From: an uncultured Cellvibrionales bacterium | Lineage (GTDB): Bacteria > Pseudomonadota > Gammaproteobacteria > Pseudomonadales > Dasaniaceae | Length of the DNA stretch: 64,000 nt | Assembly: GCA_913019905.1 (NCBI GenBank) | Contig: CAJVZD010000003.1 | Location: 1 to 64,000, forward strand | Direction: 5' to 3' | Shown here: positions 8,627 through 17,584 of the stretch, one piece after another | Position numbering within the stretch: the first letter of the stretch is position 1 | How the letters are laid out: every line of letters starts with the position of its first letter | Program-made: the position numbers and the translations under genes | The notes under the pieces: generated by a model | Told to the model about the DNA's origin: nothing | Databases searched by the model: none | The model's input: only the letters and a program-made list of their open reading frames with translations

Positions 8627-9604
8627 ATGAAATACCGCCAACTTGGACGTTCCGCTTTGAAAGTTAGCGAGTTGTGTCTTGGCACGATGAACTTTGGATC
8701 GCGTACCTCTGAAAAAGAATCATTTGAGATTCTTAATGCCGCTACCTCAGCAGGAATCAACCTGATTGATACTGCTAATCAATACGGCGGTGATTCCGGG
8801 GTCGGTACCACAGAAACCATACTCGGTAAGTGGCTTGCTGAAGACCGCTCAAGGCGTGACAAAATTATACTCGCCACCAAAGTCCATGAACCGATGTCAG
8901 ATGACATTAACGATCGGGGCTTGTCTGCACGACATATTCAAATGGCCTGTGATGCCAGCTTGCGTCGACTTGGTGTTGAGCACATCGATCTTTATCAGAT
9001 GCACCATATTGACCGTTTGGCGCCCATTGAAGAAATCTGGCAAGCGATGGATCAATTGATTAGTCAGGGTAAAATTACTTACGTCGGCTCGAGCAACTAT
9101 CCCGGCTGGGCAATAGCGCGAGCAAACGAGAAAGCTATCGCCAAGCAACGATTAGGCTTGATAACGGAGCAAAGCCTGTATAATTTGATCGAACGCAGAG
9201 CGGAGCTCGAAGTCATTCCCGCCTGCCGTGAATACGGTCTTGGTCTTATTCCTTGGAGTCCGCTTGCGGGCGGCTTATTGGCCGGAGTCCGCAAAGCTAA
9301 CAGTGGTGACGTGCCTGGTCGGCGTCAATCAGAAGGTATGCAAAAGGTAATGAAGCAGCGCGCAGCGCAACTCGATAGCTTCGATCAGCTTTGTTCAGCC
9401 TTGGGTGAGACTCCCAGTGTCATCGCGCTGGCATGGTTATTACATCAGCCGGTGATTTCCGCTACCATTATAGGTCCGGGAAATGTCGAGCAATTAAGCT
9501 CTGTTTTACATGTTCCCGATATTCGACTCGATAGCGAAGCTCTCGCTCAAATCGACGAAATCTTTCCACCTTGTGGTCAAGCTCCAGAGGCGTACGCCTG
9601 GTGA
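8627..9604 (+). CDS. Aldo/keto reductase
   Basis: NAD(P)H-dependent oxidoreductase of 325 aa with a TIM-barrel fold. The AKR tetrad is complete: D48 and Y53 (NLIDTANQYG), K85 (LATKV) and H126 (YQMHHID). The C-terminal part holds the LAWLLHQPV and IIGPGNVEQL segments that bind the cofactor phosphate in this family. It resembles the YajO/Tas/YghZ-like group rather than the classic aldose reductases. AAGAGAT precedes the ATG. It is the third gene of the GH42-dioxygenase-AKR set and could reduce or oxidise the aldehyde or sugar product of the dioxygenase, a guess from position. Confidence 0.92.
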   Translation: MKYRQLGRSALKVSELCLGTMNFGSRTSEKESFEILNAATSAGINLIDTANQYGGDSGVGTTETILGKWLAEDRSRRDKIILATKVHEPMSDDINDRGLSARHIQMACDASLRRLGVEHIDLYQMHHIDRLAPIEEIWQAMDQLISQGKITYVGSSNYPGWAIARANEKAIAKQRLGLITEQSLYNLIERRAELEVIPACREYGLGLIPWSPLAGGLLAGVRKANSGDVPGRRQSEGMQKVMKQRAAQLDSFDQLCSALGETPSVIALAWLLHQPVISATIIGPGNVEQLSSVLHVPDIRLDSEALAQIDEIFPPCGQAPEAYAW

Positions 9605-9677
9605 AATAGGAATGCTGGCGATATCTAACGTTTTATATATATTTTTTGACGCGTCGAAATTGGAGTTTGTGTGAGCT

Positions 9678-9698
9678 CCCGCAATTTTTCATTGCGGG
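9678..9698. terminator. Hairpin between convergent genes
   Basis: CCCGCAAT (9678-9685), TTTTC loop, ATTGCGGG (9691-9698), a perfect 8-bp stem between the ends of the aldo/keto reductase (+) and alpha/beta hydrolase (-) genes. No long U-run follows on either side, so it may end transcription weakly in both directions. Confidence 0.55.
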
Positions 9699-9717
9699 AA
9701 GCTGCGAGCTAATAAGC

Positions 9718-10509
9718 TTACAGTAAGAACTCCCTAACAATCGAAATATACTTGTCAAACTGTTCGCGGTGTATGTTGTGTCCAGCCCCTTTTATTTGAA
9801 CCGCGCGGATATGTGGGTTTATTTCACGAGCTTGTTCAACAATCTTTTCTGAGACGATTCCTCCGTTTTCTGGTTCTCCGACAATTAGAAGTGTTGGAGA
9901 GTCGATTTTGTCGATGGTCTGTTGCCAGGGCAAAAAATCGTACCATGCCATGACTTCAGCATCCACCTGGAGTTTTGACTCTGCCCACGGGGCAATGTCA
10001 TCGAGGTGCCAGGCGGGGTATTCTTTTCGCCCCAGTGCAACTATTTCGTCTGGTTTCATCGCAGAAAATTTTTCCACCTGTTTTCGAAAACCCTCATTCC
10101 GTGATGCTCGGTTTACTGTCGAGCCCATATCCCGAAAGGGCGGGTCCTCCAGTATCACTTTGGATACTAGCTCGGGAAATTGGTTGGCCAGCATGGCCAT
10201 TGTATTCGCTCCAACAGAGTGTCCGATGACAACCGGACGAATGAGTTCGAGCGCTGTAATGACTGCCGCAATGTCTGCACCGTGGTCATCTGAGTCGTCT
10301 GGACCAATACGCGCGCTGAGTCCGTGTCCGCGAGTGTCTAGCATTATGACGTCAAAATCATGCTCCAGCGCTTGTGCTACTCGCCGCCAACAGAGACCGT
10401 TATCTGTTAGTCCGTGCGCTAGCACCAGCGGCGGTAGATCTCCACCGGTACGGTGATACGCGATTCGCCCGGTCGGCAATTCAACAAAATCACTGCTCCA
10501 TTTATTCAT
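9718..10509 (-). CDS. Alpha/beta hydrolase
   Basis: 263-aa alpha/beta-hydrolase-fold protein. It shows LVLAHGLTDNG (oxyanion-hole HG), DTRGHGLS, and the nucleophile elbow VIGHSVGANTM with S98. The catalytic histidine is in GAGHNIHREQF near the C-terminus. The usual acidic residue after the sixth strand is not obvious in LLIVGEPENGG, where glutamate may take its place. No signal peptide is seen. Substrate cannot be assigned; esterases, C-C hydrolases and epoxide hydrolases share this layout. It stands alone, convergent with the AKR operon. Confidence 0.88.
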   Translation of the reverse strand: MNKWSSDFVELPTGRIAYHRTGGDLPPLVLAHGLTDNGLCWRRVAQALEHDFDVIMLDTRGHGLSARIGPDDSDDHGADIAAVITALELIRPVVIGHSVGANTMAMLANQFPELVSKVILEDPPFRDMGSTVNRASRNEGFRKQVEKFSAMKPDEIVALGRKEYPAWHLDDIAPWAESKLQVDAEVMAWYDFLPWQQTIDKIDSPTLLIVGEPENGGIVSEKIVEQAREINPHIRAVQIKGAGHNIHREQFDKYISIVREFLL

Positions 10510-10838
10510 AACTTTCCTGTGACATCAATTTTTATCAATAGAAAATTTTATCAGAATACGTGAGCTCGACAAAGACATCTCTGTTAACATTTTCGAAAAT
10601 TGGAGTTAAGATAAACTCCATAGGTGTTCATGAAAATATCAGAGGCCTGGAATTTGAAATTGCGTGCTGTCGCTTTACATTCGTTGACCGGAGGTATTTC
10701 TAATAGGGGGAATTTGATTTCGACATCTGAAAACATTCGCGATGAAAAGAGTCGATCGATTATTGTGGATCGATTGGAAAGCTTCATGTCGACGCTCGCT
10801 CTACCTAGTATTGCATAGGCGAGTGCCGTAGGTAAATA
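10510..10838. other. Intergenic between the alpha/beta hydrolase and aldehyde dehydrogenase genes
   Basis: It contains a perfect 7-bp hairpin, TGGAGTT-AAGATA-AACTCCA (10601-10620). Downstream a 62-codon frame (ATG 10630 to 10818) has a poorly placed AGGTG and an unfamiliar, low-complexity product; I do not call it a gene. The region probably includes the hydrolase promoter. Confidence 0.3.
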
Positions 10839-10858
10839 GACCGGCTGGCGTGCCGGTC
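10839..10858 (-). terminator. Terminator hairpin after the aldehyde dehydrogenase gene
   Basis: GACCGGC (10839-10845), 6-base loop, GCCGGTC (10852-10858). Read on the minus strand it lies 21 bases after the aldehyde dehydrogenase stop and is followed by TATTTACC, a short U-rich tail. Confidence 0.6.
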
Positions 10859-10879
10859 ATTCCATTTTAGCGAAAGCGA

Positions 10880-12397
10880 TTAGAAAAATCCTAAGGGGTT
10901 GACGTCATAGCTGACTAACAGATTTTTCGTTTGCTGATAATGTTCCAGCGCCAGTTTATGAGTTTCTCTGCCAATCCCCGATTTTTTATAACCACCGAAG
11001 GCAGCGTGAGCGGGATAGGCGTGATAACAGTTCGTCCAAACTCGACCTGCCTGAATGCCACGTCCCATCCGGTAAGCGCGGTTCATGTCGCGACTCCAGA
11101 CACCTGCGCCCAAGCCAAATTCAGTTTGGTTTGCAATCGCCAGCGCTTCCGCTTCGTCTTTGAACGTTGTCACACCGACAACTGGGCCGAAAATTTCCTC
11201 CTGAAATACCCGCATATCATTCTCGCCTTTTAGCAAGGTTGGTTCAATGTAAAAACCACCAGCAAAGCCATCGACGTTGGCAACATTGCCTCCAATCAAT
11301 ACTTTGGCGCCCTCTTTTTTACCGATTTCGAGATAGCTAAGAATTTTGTCAAATTGTTGCGCGGACGCCTGTGCTCCAACTTGGGTCTCAGTATCGAGCG
11401 GGTTGCCGCGGATGATCGTTTGGGCGCGAGCAACAACTAGTGCAATGAATTCCTCATAAATGCTTTCTTGAATAAGTGCCCGAGACGGACAGGTGCAAAC
11501 TTCACCCTGATTGAAAAAAGCCAGTACTGTACCCTCTACGCATTTACTCAGGTAGGCATCCTCCTGCTGCATAACATCTTCAAAAAAGATATTGGGTGAC
11601 TTGCCGCCCAGCTCAACGGAAGAGGGAATAATATTCTCAGCGGCACATTTCAAAATGTGCGAGCCGACGGGGGTTGACCCGGTAAAGGCGATTTTGGCGA
11701 TACGTTTACTAGTCGCAAGGGCGTTGCCAGCTTCAGCGCCGTAGCCGTTTACGATGTTTAGTACACCCGCCGGTAAGATGTCGGCGATGAGTTCTGCAAG
11801 TACCAATATTGAGGCGGGCGTCTGTTCTGCCGGTTTTAATATGACACAATTGCCCGCGGCCAAAGCCGGAGCTAGCTTCCAGGCGGCCATCAATATCGGA
11901 AAATTCCATGGAATGATTTGCCCAACGACACCTAAAGGCTCATGAAAATGATAGGCGACGGTATTTTCGTCGATTTCTCCTAAAGAACCTTCCTGTGCTC
12001 GTATACAGCCGGCGAAATAGCGAAAATGATCGACCGACAGGGGAATGTCCGCTGCCAATGTTTCTCTCACTGCTTTGCCATTGTCCCAGGTTTCTGCCAC
12101 TGCGAGAATTTCCAGATTTTGTTCGATGCGATCGGCCATTTTCAGTAACAGATTTGACCGTTCGGTGACTGAGGTTTTACCCCAGCTTTCTCGAGCGCTG
12201 TGAGCTGCATCTAGCGCGAGCTCTATATCGGCAGATTTTGATCGGGGGATCTCGCAAAATGCCTCGCCATTGACCGGAGAAATATTTTGGAAATACTCCC
12301 CGTCGGCAGGCGGTACCCATTCACCACCGATAAAGTTCTCATAGCGAGATTTAAAGGTAACAATAGAATCTTGTTCTCCAGGTGCTGCGAATATCAT
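10880..12397 (-). CDS. NAD-dependent aldehyde dehydrogenase (ExaC/AldB-like)
   Basis: Oxidises aliphatic aldehydes such as acetaldehyde to the acid. The 505-aa length and full ALDH pattern are present: [25 protein letters not shown], the general-base segment ELGGKSPN, and [11 protein letters not shown] with catalytic C301 (a second cysteine at 303). The C-terminus YDVNPLGFF is typical of the ExaC/AldB subgroup that works with alcohol oxidation in Pseudomonas and relatives. No alcohol dehydrogenase lies nearby. The start ATG at 12397 has AGAGGAC about 6 bases upstream (minus strand). It is divergent from sdaA. Confidence 0.93.
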   Translation of the reverse strand: MIFAAPGEQDSIVTFKSRYENFIGGEWVPPADGEYFQNISPVNGEAFCEIPRSKSADIELALDAAHSARESWGKTSVTERSNLLLKMADRIEQNLEILAVAETWDNGKAVRETLAADIPLSVDHFRYFAGCIRAQEGSLGEIDENTVAYHFHEPLGVVGQIIPWNFPILMAAWKLAPALAAGNCVILKPAEQTPASILVLAELIADILPAGVLNIVNGYGAEAGNALATSKRIAKIAFTGSTPVGSHILKCAAENIIPSSVELGGKSPNIFFEDVMQQEDAYLSKCVEGTVLAFFNQGEVCTCPSRALIQESIYEEFIALVVARAQTIIRGNPLDTETQVGAQASAQQFDKILSYLEIGKKEGAKVLIGGNVANVDGFAGGFYIEPTLLKGENDMRVFQEEIFGPVVGVTTFKDEAEALAIANQTEFGLGAGVWSRDMNRAYRMGRGIQAGRVWTNCYHAYPAHAAFGGYKKSGIGRETHKLALEHYQQTKNLLVSYDVNPLGFF

Positions 12398-12625
12398 GAC
12401 GATGTCCTCTTTTCATTATAATAGTTAGTGGTTTGTTAGTAAGATAATAGTAGCTGTAATATGGCTCTTTTCTACTACCTTTTCCAATGGATTAATTTTA
12501 AATAGCCATTGCGGTTTATCTTGGGGTTTTCACGAAGACCATGTATTGTCTCCTGCAAGGATTCCTTCATTGGTTTTTTACATAATCGAACATAATTAGA
12601 AACTCTCAAAGAGACCTTGTTAGTC

Positions 12626-14026
12626 ATGGCCATCAGCGTATTTGATCTATTTAAAGTGGGAATTGGGCCTTCGAGTTCACATACCGTCGGACCGATGAAA
12701 GCGGCACAAATGTTCGCTCGCAGTCTGTACTCCGAGGGAAGCATTCAATCCTGTGGACGGGTAAAAATAGAGCTATTTGGTTCTCTTGGTGCCACCGGAG
12801 CGGGGCACGGGTCTCCAAAAGCAGTCATTCTGGGGCTGGAGGGGGAAAAGCCAGAAGAGGTGGAAATCGCGTCGATCGCAGATCGGATAAAGACCATAAG
12901 AGAGAAAAGTCTCATCAACTTACTAGGTCAGCATTCGGTGCCGTTCAGTTATCGGAATGACTTAATAATGCATCGTACCGAGAGCTTACCTTACCACTCC
13001 AACGGCATGCGTTTTAGCTCGTTTGATGAAGATGGAAAGTTGTTATCGGCAAAAGTTTATTATTCGATTGGCGGCGGGTTTGTGGTCGACGAACATGCAG
13101 TCGACGGCAACGTTATCACCGAAGATAAGACTGTGCTTCCCTATCCGTTTTCATCAGCCGATGAGCTACTGGCGCAGTGCCGGCAATCTGGTTTATCGAT
13201 AAGCGCGATTATGCTGGAAAACGAAAAAGTGTGGCGTGGCGAACAGTCAGTGAAAGAACAGTTACAGGATTTGTGGCGTGTCATGGACCATAGTATTGAG
13301 CAAGGTTGTCAAACAGAGGGGATACTGCCGGGCGGTTTAAAAGTAAAGCGGCGAGCAGCGCAACTCTATCGGCAACTAAAAGGAAGCGCCAATAAAGTGG
13401 TGGAAGATCCCCTTATAGTGATGGACTGGGTCACTTTATATGCTTTGGCTGTCAACGAAGAAAATGCAGCGGGTGGACGAATTGTTACTGCTCCGACCAA
13501 TGGGGCTGCAGGAATTATTCCCGCTGTGTTGCGCTACTATTTTGACTTTTGTCCTGGGGCTAGACAGGAAGATATTCATCGTTACCTACTGACAGCTGCT
13601 GCTATAGGTATTCTTTACAAAACCAATGCGTCGATCAGTGGAGCAGAAGTCGGCTGCCAGGGAGAAGTTGGCTCAGCGTGTTCGATGGCCGCTGGAGCGT
13701 TGGCTGATATTTTGGGGGGAACGCCGTTGCAAGTTGAAAATGCAGCTGAAATTGCGATGGAACATAATCTGGGCCTGACTTGCGATCCCATTGGCGGTTT
13801 GGTCCAGGTGCCCTGTATTGAGCGCAATGCGATGGCATCGGTAAAAGCGATTCACGCGGCGCGACTGGCTTTGCGCGGTGATGGTTCACATTTTGTCTCT
13901 TTAGACAAAGTGATTAAAACGATGCGTGATACCGGGCGCGATATGCAAGACAAATACAAAGAGACAGCGCGCGGTGGATTGGCCATCAATGTTGTTGAAG
14001 TCCCCGTAAATATTATTGAGTGTTAG
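12626..14026 (+). CDS. sdaA: L-serine dehydratase (L-serine ammonia-lyase), single chain, 4Fe-4S
   Basis: Deaminates L-serine to pyruvate and ammonia. The N-terminus [20 protein letters not shown] is the diagnostic opening of bacterial Fe-S serine dehydratases (beta domain). The catalytic alpha domain follows, with cysteines in [16 protein letters not shown] and [17 protein letters not shown] that hold the 4Fe-4S cluster. At 466 aa it is the fused single-chain form. I start it at the ATG 12626; an upstream TTG at 12617 is in frame but would add three residues before the conserved opening. The downstream kinase gene begins 2 bases after its stop, so the two are co-translated. Confidence 0.95.
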   Translation: MAISVFDLFKVGIGPSSSHTVGPMKAAQMFARSLYSEGSIQSCGRVKIELFGSLGATGAGHGSPKAVILGLEGEKPEEVEIASIADRIKTIREKSLINLLGQHSVPFSYRNDLIMHRTESLPYHSNGMRFSSFDEDGKLLSAKVYYSIGGGFVVDEHAVDGNVITEDKTVLPYPFSSADELLAQCRQSGLSISAIMLENEKVWRGEQSVKEQLQDLWRVMDHSIEQGCQTEGILPGGLKVKRRAAQLYRQLKGSANKVVEDPLIVMDWVTLYALAVNEENAAGGRIVTAPTNGAAGIIPAVLRYYFDFCPGARQEDIHRYLLTAAAIGILYKTNASISGAEVGCQGEVGSACSMAAGALADILGGTPLQVENAAEIAMEHNLGLTCDPIGGLVQVPCIERNAMASVKAIHAARLALRGDGSHFVSLDKVIKTMRDTGRDMQDKYKETARGGLAINVVEVPVNIIEC

Positions 14027-14028
14027 CA

Positions 14029-14526
14029 ATGAGTTGCATTGTATTAATCGGTATGCCCGGTGCTGGAAAGAGTACCTTAGGCGTGCAGTTGGCTAAAGAA
14101 ACGGCTCGAGATTTTGTCGATACTGACGTGATGATTCAGTTGCGGGAGGGGAAAACCTTGCAGGCAATTATTGACGGCAGTGACTATCTCAACTTGCGAC
14201 GCATTGAAGAAGAAATTCTGTCGTCACTGGATATCAGTCATCATGTTGTCGCAACGGGAGGTAGTGCAGTCTATAGTGACCTCGGTATGAATAAGCTGAA
14301 AACGTTGGGACCCGTCATATTTCTCGATGTGGATCTTGCCGAACTACGTCAGCGAATTGACAATTACGACCACAGGGGAATCGCCCGACGTACCGATCAG
14401 AGCTTTGAGGATTTATACATAGAGCGGCGTGGCCTATACAATAAATACGCCGATTTTGTCATTGACTGCAACGGGAAAAAGCAACACGTGGTGCTACGAG
14501 AGCTACAAAAAATTCTCAAAAACTGA
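14029..14526 (+). CDS. Shikimate kinase-like P-loop kinase
   Basis: 165-aa P-loop kinase. Visible are the Walker A GMPGAGKST, the DTD motif (DFVDTDVMIQ), VATGGSAVY where shikimate kinases have the GGG loop, and RRGLYNKYADFVID near the C-terminus, which also fits AroK. The first ATG after the sdaA stop (14029) is used. AroK normally sits with aroB; here it is coupled to serine dehydratase and lacks one glycine of the GGG loop, so it may be a second shikimate-kinase-like enzyme acting on another small substrate. Function beyond phosphoryl transfer is not certain. Confidence 0.75.
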   Translation: MSCIVLIGMPGAGKSTLGVQLAKETARDFVDTDVMIQLREGKTLQAIIDGSDYLNLRRIEEEILSSLDISHHVVATGGSAVYSDLGMNKLKTLGPVIFLDVDLAELRQRIDNYDHRGIARRTDQSFEDLYIERRGLYNKYADFVIDCNGKKQHVVLRELQKILKN

Positions 14527-14692
14527 TAAATTTTTTTAACTTCCAGGAAAGCGACACTCCGAAAAATTTTTCTTAAAACCCGCTAGCGAAATCTCGAGAT
14601 ATCATTCATTCCTAAACTAACACATAATATTATTGGCGCGACTTCTTAAAGTTATTTGATAGAAGACTAGAAAAAATAAAATTATAACGTGA

Positions 14693-14721
14693 TTGTATTC
14701 CAAAGTTTCTTCAGTTATATT
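14693..14721 (+). promoter_or_regulatory. Promoter of the cobalamin operon
   Basis: TTGTAT (14693-14698), a 17-base spacer, and TATATT (14716-14721). The -10 box is 5/6 to consensus and the -35 3/6. Transcription would start near 14728, just before the riboswitch. Confidence 0.45.
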
Positions 14722-14727
14722 CCCTCG

Positions 14728-14932
14728 CTCTGATTAGGTGCCTAATGTTTTCTATCAATTTGAATAGTGGCAGAGGGTTAAACGGGAAGTCTGGTCGCTC
14801 ATAGAGCCATCCCAGCGCTGCCCCCGCAACGGTAAAGTTATTGTCTTTTTTGAAGAGATAACCGAGCCCGGAACCGGCCTAGACAGAACATACGATGTAG
14901 CGGAGGGCTTCATCTGTGGATGTCTAGCCTGG
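14728..14932 (+). promoter_or_regulatory. Cobalamin riboswitch controlling btuB-cob operon
   Basis: The family's conserved blocks occur in order: AGGTGCC (14736-14742), GGGAAGTCTGGT (14784-14795), AGCGCTGCCCCCGCAAC (14814-14830) followed by GGTAA, and the B12 box GAGCCCGGAACCGGCC (14864-14879). Just after the aptamer CTAGACA (14879-14885) pairs perfectly with TGTCTAG (14921-14927), overlapping the end of the B12 box, so it can act as the switching hairpin. Binding of adenosylcobalamin is expected to lower expression of btuB and the genes behind it. It ends about 75 bases before the btuB start. Confidence 0.93.
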
Positions 14933-15006
14933 TTTCTCTTCGGTCTTTCTAGTCCCCCACGTTTTACCCTCCTTCAATCGATATTCTTTAATGATTGGGG
15001 ACTTAT

Positions 15007-16857
15007 ATGAACACGCAATCCTTGGCCGCTCTAATGGCGGTATCAGCCTTTACTCCCGGTGTCGTTGCCGAATTACCATCAACACACATCGAAAAAATTT
15101 TGGTCACCGCGACCCGCACTGCTTTGACGACTGATGAAACACTAGCAGCGGTGTCGGTTATCGATCGCCAAAAAATTGAACAGTTACAACCCACTGATTT
15201 ACTAGACTTATTGTCTATGACTCCCGGCATTGATGCTTCACGCAATGGAGGAAGAGGTGCGAATACCAGTGTGTTTTTACGTGGAACCAACAATGGCCAT
15301 ACACTGGTACTCGTCGATGGCGTACGTTTGGGTAGCGCTACCTTGGGTACTGTCAGTCTACAGCATGTTGATATTGCGCAAGTTGAGCGTGTTGAAATTG
15401 TTCGAGGCCCGCGTTCGAGCTTGTACGGCTCTGAAGCAATCGGTGGAGTAATTCAGATATTTTCGCGCGCGCCGCAAGGACAATTTAATCCCAAAATATC
15501 GCTTGGCTACGGAACAGACAATACCTTAGAGTCTTCGCTGGCAGTCGCCGGTGTGATTGGAGCTAACAAACTATCTCTTACCGTAAGTCATCTCGAAACT
15601 GCGGGCATCGATAGCCAGGAATTCGACGGGAACACCGATGGTGACGATGACGCCTATCGCAATACCAGCGCAAATGTGACCTTTGGTCGATCGTTTGAAA
15701 GTGGAGTCGAATTTTTTGCCAGTTACAGTGACTCTCGTGGTCAGAACGAATACGACCAGGGCAATGGTTTCTCGGCGGTAGCAGATGCAGCGCCCTATGG
15801 CGAGTTTGAGCTTGACTCAAGTCGCGTATCGCTTGCGCTCCCCGTTTCCGAATCATGGCTCAGTACGTTTTCTCTGGGGCGTTCAACTGACGAAAGTCAG
15901 TCTCGCGATGACAATTTGCCCAGATTTGACGAGTTTATTACGTACAAAAACCAGGCGGCTTGGCAAAATGATATCCAGCTCAACGACAATTATCTTCTGA
16001 CTCTTGGCTACGACTATTTGGAGAATGAAGTGGACGGAACGCAGACCTACTCAGACGACCGACGGTCCAACCGCGCTGTGTTCGGCCAGATTCAAGGTAA
16101 CTTGCCCGGGTCTGTCGATGTTACTGGCGGCTACCGCCGCGACAAAAATGACCAGTTCGGCTACCACACCACGTACAATATCGCTGTTGGGTTTAATTTG
16201 AATAAATCACACCGCTTTATCGTTTCTCGCGGAACAGCCTTCAAGGCGCCGACTTTTAACGATTTGTACTGGCCTGCCAGCCCATGGTCAGCGGGAAATA
16301 GTGAATTAGCGCCGGAAGAGTCTGTGAGTACCGAGCTGGAAATTCGTGGAAACTATGATGAGCTTTCTTGGAGTTTGACCGCTTACCGGAACACCATCGA
16401 GAACCTCATTAATTGGGCGGAAACCAGCCCGTTTTTTTGGCAGCCGAGCAATGTCAATTCCGCTAAAATTCGCGGTTCGGAGTTTGCTATCAGCACGACC
16501 TTGGCAAATTGGAATTTCAATGCTGCCGCTACTTATCTAGAGCCGGAAGATGAGCAAACCGGAAATCTATTGGCGCGTCGAGCCAAAAAATCCGTGTCAG
16601 CGCAATTACATCGGCAATTCGGAAAAACACGGGTTGGCCTGAATTGGCAAGCTCAGAGTCACCGATTTGATGATAGTGCCAATACTGCCCGCCTGGCGGG
16701 TTACGGCATTGTCGGCGTTCGTATTGCATACACTATTAGCCCACAACTGAGCGCCAAGCTGGCTGTCAATAATATTTTTGGAAAAGATTATCAATTGTCT
16801 GACTCGTATTCTACCGATAATGGTTCAGCGTTTGTGAGTATCACTTACTCGATGTAA
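15007..16857 (+). CDS. btuB: TonB-dependent outer-membrane cobalamin receptor BtuB
   Basis: Imports corrinoids across the outer membrane. The 616-aa product begins with a signal peptide (MNTQSLAALMAVSAFTPGVV, cut near A-E), then a TonB-box-like KILVTATRT, a plug domain (about 40-150: LLSMTPGIDAS, FLRGTNNGHTLVLVDGVRL, IVRGPRSSLYGSEAIGGV) and a 22-strand barrel ending in an aromatic-rich strand (FVSITYSM). Length matches BtuB. The ATG at 15007 has GGGGA about 6 bases upstream. Position directly after a cobalamin riboswitch and before cob genes makes the substrate assignment strong. Confidence 0.95.
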   Translation: MNTQSLAALMAVSAFTPGVVAELPSTHIEKILVTATRTALTTDETLAAVSVIDRQKIEQLQPTDLLDLLSMTPGIDASRNGGRGANTSVFLRGTNNGHTLVLVDGVRLGSATLGTVSLQHVDIAQVERVEIVRGPRSSLYGSEAIGGVIQIFSRAPQGQFNPKISLGYGTDNTLESSLAVAGVIGANKLSLTVSHLETAGIDSQEFDGNTDGDDDAYRNTSANVTFGRSFESGVEFFASYSDSRGQNEYDQGNGFSAVADAAPYGEFELDSSRVSLALPVSESWLSTFSLGRSTDESQSRDDNLPRFDEFITYKNQAAWQNDIQLNDNYLLTLGYDYLENEVDGTQTYSDDRRSNRAVFGQIQGNLPGSVDVTGGYRRDKNDQFGYHTTYNIAVGFNLNKSHRFIVSRGTAFKAPTFNDLYWPASPWSAGNSELAPEESVSTELEIRGNYDELSWSLTAYRNTIENLINWAETSPFFWQPSNVNSAKIRGSEFAISTTLANWNFNAAATYLEPEDEQTGNLLARRAKKSVSAQLHRQFGKTRVGLNWQAQSHRFDDSANTARLAGYGIVGVRIAYTISPQLSAKLAVNNIFGKDYQLSDSYSTDNGSAFVSITYSM

Positions 16858-16940
16858 GCAACAACGGGTCTGGGAAGTTTTTTCCGGACCGGTCTTCCTC
16901 AAAAAAACGAGATTCAATTTAATTATTAGGATGATGGTCG

Positions 16941-17553
16941 ATGAGCGACGAAGAAAAAAAAGCTGATTCCCATAAAAGGAAAATGCAAAAACAAAAAAGT
17001 AATGTTGATGCAAAAATTGCCGAAGCCAACGAAGAGCGCGGTGTATTAATCGTATTAACAGGTAATGGTAAAGGAAAAAGCAGTTCTGGATTTGGCATGG
17101 TACTGCGGGCAATGGGTTATGGCCATAAAATCGGCGTTGTGCAATTCATAAAAGGTGTACAGCTGTCAGGTGAAGAACTTTTTCTGAAAAAAAAATCATC
17201 CAAAAGATGATTTCTACCAAATGGGTACCGGCTTCACCTGGAATACACAAGATCGAACAAGCGATATCGAAGCGGCCGAAAGAACCTGGAAGGTCGCAGA
17301 ACGGATGCTGGGTGATCCAAGCTACAATCTTGTTCTGTTAGACGAGTTGACCTACATGATAGCGTACAAATATTTGAATGAAGAAACAGTACTCGCTGCG
17401 TTGGCCAACCGTCCCATAGAACAAAGCGTGATTGTAACTGGTCGCGGCGGGGGCAGTGCATTGCAGGAAATGGCCGACACTGTATCTGAGGTCAAAGAAA
17501 TCAAGCACGGGTATAAGGCTGGAATTAAAGCTCGACAGGGCGTTGACTATTAA
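16941..17553 (+). CDS. cobO: Cob(I)alamin adenosyltransferase CobO, split by a +1 frame change
   Basis: Transfers the adenosyl group of ATP to cob(I)alamin/corrinoid. The first frame (16941-17210) gives the N-terminal half with the P-loop LTGNGKGKSSS and GVVQFIKG, then runs off into a stop. The second (17221 onward, one frame over) resumes at MGTGFTWNTQDR and ends in GIKARQGVDY, the normal CobO C-terminus. Removing one A from the A9 run at 17187-17195 joins them as LKKNHPKDDFYQMGTGFTW, giving a complete protein of about 203 aa. So one base separates this from an intact gene. It may be a sequencing indel, a recent mutation, or expression by slippage on A9. RBS AGGA precedes ATG 16941. Confidence 0.85.
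17187..17195 (+). repeat. A9 homopolymer at the cobO frame junction
   Basis: Nine consecutive A. Reading eight (or eleven) A would restore the cobO frame. Such runs are hot spots for sequencing error, replication slippage and RNA-polymerase slippage. Confidence 0.9.
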
Positions 17554-17584
17554 CGGTCTGATCCTCCAGAAGAGATGAGTAGGG

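Noticed and set aside
10630-10818. 62-codon frame between the hydrolase and aldehyde dehydrogenase genes
   Set aside because: Ribosome site badly placed, unfamiliar product, and a similar-sized frame on the other strand.
16865-16889. GGTC...GACC imperfect hairpin between btuB and cobO as a terminator
   Set aside because: The stem has mismatches and no U-run follows; the cob genes behind it need read-through from the same promoter.
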